Assembly (NCBI GenBank): GCA_021777055.1
Contig: JAIQZO010000032.1
Span: 1-33,243, forward strand
DNA: 33,243 nt
Reading direction: 5' to 3'
Source of the DNA: Candidatus Anammoxibacter sp.
GTDB lineage: Bacteria > Planctomycetota > Brocadiia > Brocadiales > Anammoxibacteraceae
This document shows, in pieces, positions 15,187-22,036 of the stretch; positions within the stretch are counted from its first letter, which is position 1, and each line of letters starts with the position of its first letter. Under the pieces are notes generated by a model. The model did not search any database and was not told where the DNA came from. It saw only the letters and a program-made list of their open reading frames with translations. The translations under genes and the position numbers were made by a program.

Positions 15187-15256
15187 ACGAATGGAATTTT
15201 AATAGTAAGTCGTGAACGTTCCTTTAGTTTTGTATCTTTACGGTATCAAAATAGTT

Positions 15257-15284
15257 TTGACATCATATATTGTAACTATATAAT
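15257..15284 (+). promoter_or_regulatory. Sigma70-type promoter for the DUF2188 gene
   Basis: TTGACA (15257-15262), a 16-bp spacer and TATAAT (15279-15284), about 60 bp before the next start codon. Confidence 0.7.
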
Positions 15285-15342
15285 AGTGGTATACTAAATG
15301 TTGTGGTGTGTTAAGCTGTTTTAGTTAAGAAGGGGTTCACTT

Positions 15343-15564
15343 ATGGGAAAAAACCAACATGTAGTGCAAAGAGAAGAGGGATGGGCTGTTCGTGGTGCAG
15401 GGAATAAACGTGATACATCACACCATCCTACACAAGCCGCAGCAATTGACGCTGCACGCGATATAGCAAGAAATCAACAAAGTGAATTAGTTATCCATGA
15501 TAGGGAAGGAAAATTTAGAGATCGTAATTCGTATGGTAATGATCCATTTCCTACCAAAGGCTAG
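15343..15564 (+). CDS. DUF2188 family small protein
   Basis: A 73-residue protein matching the whole DUF2188 domain: NQHVVQREEGWAVRGAGNKR, the Thr/Gln-containing TQAAAIDAARDIARNQQSEL, VIHDREGKFRDRNSYGNDPF and a final PTKG. The family is common in bacteria and its function is not established; it is often found near phage, plasmid or stress genes. AAGAAGGGG (15327-15335) is a good ribosome-binding site, and a strong promoter lies just upstream. Confidence 0.9.
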   Translation: MGKNQHVVQREEGWAVRGAGNKRDTSHHPTQAAAIDAARDIARNQQSELVIHDREGKFRDRNSYGNDPFPTKG

Positions 15565-15641
15565 AATAAAACATTTTACCGACATACTTGTAGATTAGTT
15601 CGTATTATTTACAGCTTGATACACCACAACAAACCCAATTA

Positions 15642-16247
15642 TCACACCACTCCCTCATAAACATTTTTGATCTCATCCGGCTGGATACATAAATAATCCA
15701 AGGTTTGTTTCTGGTTTGAGTGATTAAAGCAGACCATGAGTGTCGGAATGTCCACACCGGCAAGCCTTTTATGATACCCGAATGTCTTCCTTAACGTGTG
15801 TGATCCAAAATTCCCTTTAAGCCTTACGGCGGCACACCATCTCTTTACCTTCAGATTTACAGCCGGAACACCTATGACCGTACCTCGTTTCCCGGTAAAG
15901 AGAAAATCACTGTCATGTAATTTCTTTCCTGCGTCAGAAGCAAGCCAGCCGCCAATGACATCAATACACGCTTTGTTTAGATTGATTTTTCTGCGTTTCC
16001 CAGTTTTTTTCTCCTTTGCAATAATAATTTCATCCATGGGTTTGAGATTTTTAACCTGCTTTACTTTTATTTGTAATATGTCAGATGCTCTTAAGTTCGT
16101 ATTTATGCCAATAGTAAAAAGTGCTAAGTCCATGGGTTTGTTGGCCAGAAGAACCTTAATGCTTTTTATGTCCTTTTTGTACTTAATGGGGTCAACTCTT
16201 ATGGTTGACCCTTTTTTGGGATGGTTGGGATTTTTGATTTTTTTCAT
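15642..16247 (-). CDS. Short tyrosine recombinase (catalytic domain only)
   Basis: A 201-residue site-specific recombinase with the full catalytic set: Arg53 (NLRASDIL), Lys81 (KEKKTGKRRKI), HTLRKTFGYH giving His150 and Arg153, His176 (NHSNQKQTLDYL) and Tyr185. It lacks the usual N-terminal core-binding (SAM-like) domain, so it is about the size of FimB/FimE-type invertases rather than phage integrases. Such short enzymes invert or excise DNA between inverted or direct sites. Two palindromic sites lie just upstream of its start (16260 and 16381), and three more lie beyond the next gene. The TA-type and unknown genes to its left could be cargo. Confidence 0.88.
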   Translation of the reverse strand: MKKIKNPNHPKKGSTIRVDPIKYKKDIKSIKVLLANKPMDLALFTIGINTNLRASDILQIKVKQVKNLKPMDEIIIAKEKKTGKRRKINLNKACIDVIGGWLASDAGKKLHDSDFLFTGKRGTVIGVPAVNLKVKRWCAAVRLKGNFGSHTLRKTFGYHKRLAGVDIPTLMVCFNHSNQKQTLDYLCIQPDEIKNVYEGVV

Positions 16248-16259
16248 GATTTTTACTGA

Positions 16260-16296
16260 GATTAACTAATATGCTTATAAAGTGTAATAGTTAATC
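16260..16296. repeat. Palindromic recombinase-type site 1
   Basis: GATTAACTA ... TAGTTAATC, 9-bp perfect arms around 19 bp, 13 bp upstream of the recombinase start codon. It may be an operator or an arm-binding site rather than a crossover site because of its long centre. Confidence 0.6.
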
Positions 16297-16656
16297 AGAA
16301 ATAAATAAAGAAATCAAGAAAAAAGCTGAAAAATTCGCGTAAGTGATTGTTTGGTAAGGAGAAAGAGGCGATTGCCGATAGATTAACTTTTGTCACTTAG
16401 TTAATCAACTTCTCCTTGGAGAAAATGCCTGCATGTAAAGATGCTGGCATGACAAGGCGAAGGATGGGATGATAATAAAAGAACGGTCTTATTATTAAAC
16501 TCGGATTCAAGGAAGACATACCAAATGCGGTGTGTATTTTACCCTAAATGCACTTCCGCCCAAATTTTTCAGAATCGTTAGTATTCAACCAATTTACCTG
16601 GCAAGACAGACTCCCAAAAACTATTTGATATATAGCAATTATTATTATAGCATATT
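16297..16656. other. Gene-free stretch between recombinase and secreted-protein gene
   Basis: Apart from site 2 and two small dyads (TTCTCC-TTGGAGAA near 16408-16422), no gene or clear promoter is seen. The next gene's ribosome-binding site AAGAAAGG lies at 16693-16700. Confidence 0.5.
16381..16406. repeat. Palindromic recombinase-type site 2
   Basis: GATTAACT and AGTTAATC, 8-bp arms around a 10-bp centre. Confidence 0.6.
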
Positions 16657-16710
16657 ATGTCAAAAAACAGATTGCTTGTCATATGTCATCTTAAGAAAGG
16701 ATGCTTAGTA

Positions 16711-17865
16711 ATGAAAAAGATAAATTTATTCTTGATGTCACTTATAGTTTTAGGATTGTCTTCTATTTCGTTTGCTCAAACAGGTACAATAGTTGGTACA
16801 GTGAAATTTGCAGGTGAAAATCCAAATTTTCCAGCTGTATCTGTAGATATAGATCAAGAAACGTGCGGAACTGACCCAAAACCATCAAAGAAATTAATTT
16901 TATCAGAAGACCATGGCATTAAAGATGCATTTGTTTGTGTAATGGGTGTTAACGGTGAGAAGTTAGCTGGTCTGGAGGAAAACCCCGTCTTCCCTGTTGC
17001 CAATTGTGAGTTTACAAATCATCTAATGGTGGTTCCGAGGGATACAGTTGTGGATTTTACAAACGAAGATAATGTTTTACACGAGATCCATTCATTTTCA
17101 AACAAGAATAGACCATTTCGCAAGGATTTACCTGTAGGAGATATTATTTCGATTTTATTTACAAAAGCAGAAAAAATAAGAATAATATGTGAGGTTCATA
17201 AATGGTCAGAGGCTTTTTTGGTTGTACATAATGATCCTTACTTTAGTTTAACAGACGAAGATGGAAATTATAAGATAGAAAATGTTCCTGTTGGCACTTA
17301 TGAGCTTCAAGTATGGCAGGAATCTATAGGGAAAAAAAGTGTGGATGTATCAGTTGTCGCAGGTAAAGAAGTCTCTGTGGATTTTGAGTTACATCTTGAA
17401 TCAGAGGAACCATTACCTTCTCCAAATGTAACACCTACACCGTCACCAGTACTAACATCCAGCCCCATAGTGACTTCAACACCAACTCTCCAGCCAACAC
17501 CATCTCCAGTCTCAACAGCGCTGCCCACTCCAACACCAGTTGCAACATCGGAACCGCGCAAAACTCTTGGTTCCATCGAAGTTAATCCGGAGGAGCTAAG
17601 CCCTTCTCGTAGAGGGACAAATATTGTAGTGACAACTTTTGATACAAATGGTAATCGTATGTCAGGTGTAACAGTATTACTTAAATCCAATGGCATTGGA
17701 GCGGTGGTTATTGATGAAGAAGCCATAACAGATGAAAATGGCAGCGGAACTGTTTCTGGCAGGTTTAGGGCGTTTTCAATTCCCGGAACATCACTGGAGG
17801 TCGTTGCTGAAGATTCGGATGGTGCTATGTTAACTGCAAAAGTCATTAAAATTCAAAAGAGATAA
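16711..17865 (+). CDS. Secreted protein: cupredoxin/carboxypeptidase-regulatory-like plus Ig-like domain
   Basis: A 385-residue exported protein. A signal peptide covers residues 1-22 (KKINLFLMSLIVLGLSSISF, cleavage after FAQ). The N-terminal domain resembles plastocyanin-like methylamine-utilisation proteins: FTNEDNVLHEIHSFS and ICEVHKWSEAFLVVH offer His, Cys and His as copper-type ligands. A carboxypeptidase-regulatory-like segment follows (FSLTDEDGNYKIENVPVGTY). Next comes a Pro/Thr/Ser linker of about 50 residues with repeated PTPSP units, and then an Ig-like (invasin Big_1-type) domain with SIEVNPEELSPSRRGTNIVV. ATG 16711 has AAGAAAGG; an upstream frame from 16657 looks spurious. It is an unusual cargo for a plasmid and sits between palindromic recombination-type sites. 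Confidence 0.8.
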   Translation: MKKINLFLMSLIVLGLSSISFAQTGTIVGTVKFAGENPNFPAVSVDIDQETCGTDPKPSKKLILSEDHGIKDAFVCVMGVNGEKLAGLEENPVFPVANCEFTNHLMVVPRDTVVDFTNEDNVLHEIHSFSNKNRPFRKDLPVGDIISILFTKAEKIRIICEVHKWSEAFLVVHNDPYFSLTDEDGNYKIENVPVGTYELQVWQESIGKKSVDVSVVAGKEVSVDFELHLESEEPLPSPNVTPTPSPVLTSSPIVTSTPTLQPTPSPVSTALPTPTPVATSEPRKTLGSIEVNPEELSPSRRGTNIVVTTFDTNGNRMSGVTVLLKSNGIGAVVIDEEAITDENGSGTVSGRFRAFSIPGTSLEVVAEDSDGAMLTAKVIKIQKR

Positions 17866-17870
17866 TAACA

Positions 17871-17900
17871 TATATTAACTATTAGGTATTAGTTAATATA
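17871..17900. repeat. Palindromic recombinase-type site 3
   Basis: 11-bp arms TATATTAACTA and TAGTTAATATA around the 8-bp centre TTAGGTAT, 5 bp after the secreted-protein stop. The arms plus centre are identical over 24 bp to site 5. Confidence 0.8.
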
Positions 17901-17938
17901 TCTTGGGTCATACCTTCTTCCCTACATCTCAAATGCGT

Positions 17939-17970
17939 ATTGATTAACTTTTGACTGAAAGTTAATCAAT
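17939..17970. repeat. Palindromic recombinase-type site 4
   Basis: Perfect 12-bp arms ATTGATTAACTT and AAGTTAATCAAT around the 8-bp centre TTGACTGA. It has the same arm motif as sites 3 and 5 but a different centre. Confidence 0.8.
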
Positions 17971-17982
17971 TTTGGGGTATAG

Positions 17983-18006
17983 ATTAACTATTAGGTATTA
18001 GTTAAT
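17983..18006. repeat. Palindromic recombinase-type site 5
   Basis: ATTAACTA, centre TTAGGTAT, TAGTTAAT. This is an exact 24-bp direct repeat of site 3, 109 bp away, with one base pattern per helical half as in tyrosine-recombinase core sites. Confidence 0.8.
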
Positions 18007-18038
18007 ATATTCAATCTCAACAAACCGTAAGCTTTTGG

Positions 18039-18067
18039 TTGACACTTTGTAGTTTATAAACTACTCT
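18039..18067 (+). promoter_or_regulatory. Toxin-antitoxin promoter with perfect operator palindrome
   Basis: TTGACA (18039-18044), a 17-bp spacer and TACTCT. The perfect palindrome GTAGTTTATAAACTAC (18049-18064) fills the spacer and lies 10 bp before the toxin start, as expected for autorepression. Confidence 0.7.
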
Positions 18068-18073
18068 ATAGAT

Positions 18074-18412
18074 ATGCAACATTACGACATTGAGGAATAC
18101 CAGACCGCAGCCGGCAAAACACCTTTCGGCACATGGCTTTTAAACCTCAAGGATGAAATGGCTCAGGCCAAAATCCGGGCACGTATAACAAGGGCATCTT
18201 TTGGAAACTTTGGCGATTGGAAGGATATTAAAGGGGCAAAAGGAATTTTTGAAATGCGTGAACATTATGGTTCCGGCTATCGCATATTCTACACTGTTGT
18301 AGGTAAAAAGGTTGTTTTGCTTTTGGCCGGTTCTAGTAAAAAGGATCAGAAAAAGACAATTGCCAAGGCAAAGCAATATCTGGCTAATTATGAGGAAAGG
18401 AAAAAATCATGA
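18074..18412 (+). CDS. RelE/HigB-like toxin (HI1419/phage Gp49-like family)
   Basis: A 112-residue RelE-superfamily toxin of the 'addiction module killer' type. Seen are TPFGTWLLNLKDEMAQAKIR, then RITRASFGNFGDWKDIKG (family: R..R...GN.GD.K...G), EMREHYGSGYRIFYT and LLLAGSSKKDQKKTIAKAKQ. The Lys-rich tail is typical. It probably cleaves mRNA on ribosomes when its antitoxin is lost. It overlaps the next gene by 4 bp (ATGA), so the two are translationally coupled. Confidence 0.92.
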   Translation: MQHYDIEEYQTAAGKTPFGTWLLNLKDEMAQAKIRARITRASFGNFGDWKDIKGAKGIFEMREHYGSGYRIFYTVVGKKVVLLLAGSSKKDQKKTIAKAKQYLANYEERKKS

Positions 18413-18726
18413 CAAAAAAAGCAAGCATATCATTTGATAAAACAAGCAACGAATTGCTTAAAAATCCGAACGTTGCCGCCATGTATCTGGAAGAAATCCT
18501 TGAAGATGGCGATATGGAATTGTTTACAGCCGCTTTGAAAGATGTCGCAAACGCACGAATTGGCAGTATTGCGGCTTTATCAAAAGAAACGCATCTGAAT
18601 CGTGAGCAACTCTATAAAACACTATCGAAAAATGGTAATCCAAGGCTGGATACATTGACCAAGGTTCTACATGCTGTTGGATTACGCATTGCTGTGACGC
18701 CGGAGGTAACACCAGCTCCACATTAA
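18409..18726 (+). CDS. HI1420-type HTH antitoxin
   Basis: A 105-residue antitoxin of the addiction-module antidote family. NVAAMYLEEILEDGDMELFT is the family start, and LSKETHLNREQLYKTLSKNG is the HTH followed by NPRLDTLTKVLHAVGLRIAV. It pairs with the toxin gene it overlaps. The next gene begins inside its stop codon (TAATG), so three genes form one operon. Confidence 0.92.
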   Translation: MTKKASISFDKTSNELLKNPNVAAMYLEEILEDGDMELFTAALKDVANARIGSIAALSKETHLNREQLYKTLSKNGNPRLDTLTKVLHAVGLRIAVTPEVTPAPH

Positions 18727-18995
18727 TGGAGATGAAAACTATGCCTATGAAAAATCCTGTGCATTCCGGTAAAATCATCAAGCATGATTGTATGGATGAG
18801 TTAAAACTAAATGTTACCAATGCTGCGAAAGTGTTAGGTGTGTCGCGTATTGCTCTTTCTAGAGTGATAAACGGAAAAGCATCTATATCGCCGGAAATGG
18901 CGATTCGTGTATCCAAAGCATTTGGTAGCACACCGGAGCACTGGCTCAGGATGCAGCTTGCTTATGATGTTGCACAAATGCGGGATAAAAAGTAG
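18726..18995 (+). CDS. HigA-family antitoxin, third gene of the module
   Basis: An 89-residue HigA-type HTH protein: HSGKIIKHDCMDELKLNVTN, then AAKVLGVSRIALSRVINGKA (HTH) and SPEMAIRVSKAFGSTPEHWL. It lies directly after a complete toxin-antitoxin pair, giving one toxin with two antitoxin-like genes. It may act as an extra repressor or neutralise a HigB elsewhere. ATG 18726 overlaps the previous stop; ATG codons at 18732 and 18741 are alternatives. It differs from the HigA at 3488 in sequence but shares the fold signature, so cross-talk with the other higBA is possible. Confidence 0.85.
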   Translation: MEMKTMPMKNPVHSGKIIKHDCMDELKLNVTNAAKVLGVSRIALSRVINGKASISPEMAIRVSKAFGSTPEHWLRMQLAYDVAQMRDKK

Positions 18996-19079
18996 ATACA
19001 ATTCAAATCGAACGCTATCATCCTTCTGCTGTATAATTATAACTTTTCCTGTTGGGATTGTGATCTTAACGGATTGGTA

Positions 19080-21050
19080 TTATCGCTCTTCCCAATCTGG
19101 ATAATTTTGTGGCTTTTTTGGGTGCAGTGCTTTCTTGTTGGACTTTTGTGCATGAATAGCGGTCATCTCTTCATTCAAATCGGTATTAAGCAAAGCACTT
19201 TCTTTTGTCTTTTTGCGCTTCCCTGTATTATTCGGTCTAGCTTTATTTTTTGTTTTCATGTTCGCATTTGTGTTTGTAAGTAACTTGCCTTTTCCAATAG
19301 ATACGCCGTCCTTCTCCGTTGTTGTTAAAATTACGGCTGCTTTTTCTGTCGTATTAGCGTTACTATCCACGTGTTTTGTAATCTTGGTATATGCATCCGT
19401 TAGTATATCTCGCAAGGTATTTCCGTTAATCTTACCATACACGAAAGCGGCAGAAGACATGCAAATAACAATAAGTGTAAAAAACAATGCTAGTTTAGTA
19501 TTAAGAGATGCATAATACGTATTAATAAAATGTCCATAATTTTCCATACGATTATGAACCGTATCAATTAGAATATCCAATCCAAATGACTTTGCTCGTT
19601 GTGCGGCCCTTATTGTGGCTTCCGTTCTAAGTGAGGGCTCTATATTAGAAGAGAAATCTTCACATGGAGATAGCGTTCGCGCAGTGTTAAGTAAGTACCG
19701 TAATTTACTAAAGTCTCGTAGTTCTGCCCAGTAAAATAATACTCTAGGAAATAATATAAATACGGCAATCATAAGATACGCAAATATATCCTGTCGTATA
19801 AGTAATAAGCAGAATGCTCCCAAACCAACAACAAGTCCCCAAGTGTACAAATATTTGATAGTATTACCGAAGCCTAACCAATGAAACACTTTACTAAGTA
19901 TAGATAAAGGCTTTCCCTGTAAAATATTACTTATTTTCCATGTTATATTTTCTTCCAATTCTTTATTAAAATTACTAACTGATTTTGTAGTTGCAAAAAT
20001 AGTCTCCAGACAGAACAATACATTCTCGTAGTGCCTTGCGATAGGGGGCGAAAAGTTGGCATCATCATTTCGTTCCTCATCGTGTTCTCTTCCGCGAGCA
20101 ACCACAATACAGCGTTTTTCGATAACCATAGCATCAAGCGAACCACGAAACATGGAATGCTTTCGTAAATAACCTAAATGGTCTGATCGCGGAATATTTA
20201 AATGCAACATAAACTCATTGGTTTGCGTTGCGATTGCGGTGAAAATCTGCATAGAAAAATATCTTAAGTGTGCAAATTTTGTTTCTTGTGATGTTACACG
20301 ATCAATATATGCCTTTGGCAGTTCTTTTAATTGAACACCAATGTATGGCTGAATATGAAGTGGCGCCTCCCATAACAAACCTTTATGTTTGGTTTTTTCT
20401 GTTAACCTTTCTTTTACTGTTTTTACAATGGTTTCATAATGCTTTTGGGATTTCACATCCCTCAAGTTATTAAGATATTTATCATCTTGCTCATAACGTT
20501 TTTTTATAAGAGCAAACATAATAACTAGGTTTACTATATCGTTGTGATCACCATAAGTGTAATAATACCTATATAGTTTTGCTTCGTCGGACATACGTAA
20601 AGAAGATATATCTGGCGAGTTACTATCGTCATATGTATTGCCTTCGTATATAATATACCCGCCAATAAGATTAGTGTTTCCGTCAGGCTCAAATTCAAAA
20701 GACACTTGATCGCTAAGCCCCGCTTTTCGAAAGTCAGGTTTTTGGGAAACATATGCTCTTACATTCTTTTTTGTATATCGGCCTAATTTATACCTGGTTG
20801 TTATTAAATTATTTGTTTCATTGCTATCTTTATGTATCCGTAACACTTTCAATAGTTTTGCATTATCTTCGTGTACAGAAAGACATATAAAGAATTCATT
20901 AAAAACATGACTTGCGAGTTCGTACGAAAATATATTTAGCAATCCACTGGCTTCTTCTGGACCCAGTTCATCATTATATTTGTCGTATTCTGATACGCTA
21001 CCATCACGGTTTACAGTTATCGTGCCTTGTTTCATAATCCCAATAACCAA
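19080..21050 (-). CDS. Large unknown membrane protein
   Basis: A 656-residue protein of no recognised family. The first 400 residues are soluble and mixed alpha/beta. Two adjacent membrane helices lie near 401-440 (TWGLVVGLGAFCLLL and FAYLMIAVFILFPRVLFYW) and a third near 518-538 (LALFFTLIVICMSSAAFVYG). Between them an 80-residue helical segment carries TARTLSPCEDFSSN. The last 110 residues are Lys/Thr/Asn-rich and probably disordered. TTG 21050 has AAGAAAGG at good distance, ATG 21035 does not; both overlap the end of the upstream gene by 32-47 bp, so the pair is translationally coupled. The long soluble head before a membrane anchor resembles membrane effectors, but no catalytic motif is seen. 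Confidence 0.7.
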   Translation of the reverse strand: MVIGIMKQGTITVNRDGSVSEYDKYNDELGPEEASGLLNIFSYELASHVFNEFFICLSVHEDNAKLLKVLRIHKDSNETNNLITTRYKLGRYTKKNVRAYVSQKPDFRKAGLSDQVSFEFEPDGNTNLIGGYIIYEGNTYDDSNSPDISSLRMSDEAKLYRYYYTYGDHNDIVNLVIMFALIKKRYEQDDKYLNNLRDVKSQKHYETIVKTVKERLTEKTKHKGLLWEAPLHIQPYIGVQLKELPKAYIDRVTSQETKFAHLRYFSMQIFTAIATQTNEFMLHLNIPRSDHLGYLRKHSMFRGSLDAMVIEKRCIVVARGREHDEERNDDANFSPPIARHYENVLFCLETIFATTKSVSNFNKELEENITWKISNILQGKPLSILSKVFHWLGFGNTIKYLYTWGLVVGLGAFCLLLIRQDIFAYLMIAVFILFPRVLFYWAELRDFSKLRYLLNTARTLSPCEDFSSNIEPSLRTEATIRAAQRAKSFGLDILIDTVHNRMENYGHFINTYYASLNTKLALFFTLIVICMSSAAFVYGKINGNTLRDILTDAYTKITKHVDSNANTTEKAAVILTTTEKDGVSIGKGKLLTNTNANMKTKNKARPNNTGKRKKTKESALLNTDLNEEMTAIHAQKSNKKALHPKKPQNYPDWEER

Positions 21051-21483
21051 GTACAGCCTTTCTTAAAAAAGCTCTTGCCATGAAATGGTTAATCTTGTTA
21101 CCTCTTGCCGTATTATTTAAATTATCATATGTGAATGGTTTAATGCCTGTTGCACATGTACAACAAGAACCACATCGATCAACGTTAAATATCTGTTTTA
21201 TGAGTTTTTCTTTCTCCGTATAAAATACTTCTCTTTGTAGTCTATCTTTTGATATGTGTGATTTACCTACACTGTCGGCATGACAATTGGCACTTTTAAT
21301 AATATCGTCTTGGATATCGATCTTCCCATCCAGATTAATTGTATATATAAATGAAAATACAGGATGCTCTATTTTATTATTGTCTATAATGGCGTGGACT
21401 TCATCTTCTTTAGTGGCATCTCCGTTTTCCTGTGTACTTTTTTTTGTTTCGTTTGCGTTGTCAATACTTTCCTCGTTACACAT
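21004..21483 (-). CDS. Unknown Cys-rich protein, partner of the membrane protein
   Basis: A 159-residue protein. The first 45 residues are acidic and polar. A beta-rich segment (HPVFSFIYTINLDGKIDIQD) follows, then RCGSCCTCATGIKPF at about residue 102-116, a tight CxxCCxC cluster that could bind a metal or form disulfides. The basic, helical C-terminus includes HFMARAFLRKAVLGYW. No family is recognised. It is the first gene of a two-gene operon with the 656-residue membrane protein and is divergent from the gene at 21579. Confidence 0.65.
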   Translation of the reverse strand: MCNEESIDNANETKKSTQENGDATKEDEVHAIIDNNKIEHPVFSFIYTINLDGKIDIQDDIIKSANCHADSVGKSHISKDRLQREVFYTEKEKLIKQIFNVDRCGSCCTCATGIKPFTYDNLNNTARGNKINHFMARAFLRKAVLGYWDYETRHDNCKP

Positions 21484-21578
21484 TATTATGATCCTTTGAT
21501 TTTGTTATTTATTTTTATAACTAAATACTATAGTGTCCATTGAAACTGTAACTTTCGTATTACCTAGGGTTAATTACA

Positions 21579-22001
21579 ATGAGCACGCCTGAAAACACTT
21601 TTCAAAGTAGCACTATGACCAAAAAGGAATTTGTCCGTTACTTAGCAAATTATACAATTAAGAGTAGTGACCCTGTCCTTCTCATACCTGCTGTACTTGT
21701 GGTGCAAGAAGCACAAGATATACTTGCAGGAAAGAGTACTTGTATATCATTTAATGTTGTTAAAATGATCCAAGATACCATTATAAGTATTGATACCAAT
21801 TCCCCTGAGACTGGTCCTAGGGCAGAACAAGCAAGAAAAAGAATAGATAAACTCGCACATTTGCAAGAAGCTATATATGAAGGAGAACTCCAAGAACGTC
21901 CTGCCTTCAAAAATAAACAACAACCCGCAACTTATCCTGACAATGCGAGTGATGATTATCCAGATACTAATCTGCAAAAAGATTTTAGCCCCAATTCTTA
22001 G
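21579..22001 (+). CDS. Unknown small protein, paralogue of the gene at 9147
   Basis: A 140-residue protein homologous over about 100 residues to the product of 9147-9521. Shared blocks are TMTKKEFVRYL, SDPVLLIPAVLVVQEAQDIL, GKSTCISFNVVKMIQDTI and the C-terminal LQEAIYEGELQERPAFKNKQ. It has an extra 13-residue N-terminal extension and a longer disordered tail with Asp/Asn/Pro. No catalytic motif or membrane segment is present, and the function is unknown. Two copies on one replicon, one beside oriV and one beside the transfer genes, make it a plasmid-associated family worth a name. Confidence 0.75.
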   Translation: MSTPENTFQSSTMTKKEFVRYLANYTIKSSDPVLLIPAVLVVQEAQDILAGKSTCISFNVVKMIQDTIISIDTNSPETGPRAEQARKRIDKLAHLQEAIYEGELQERPAFKNKQQPATYPDNASDDYPDTNLQKDFSPNS

Positions 22002-22036
22002 ACAGGATTATAAAAAACACCATGCATAATTTCAAT

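Noticed and set aside
11371..15340. Integron-type attC sites and gene cassettes
   Set aside because: GTTAAAC near 11514 fits the GTTRRRY box, but no matching left-hand box or complementary arms are present, and the only recombinase is a 201-residue enzyme unlike IntI.
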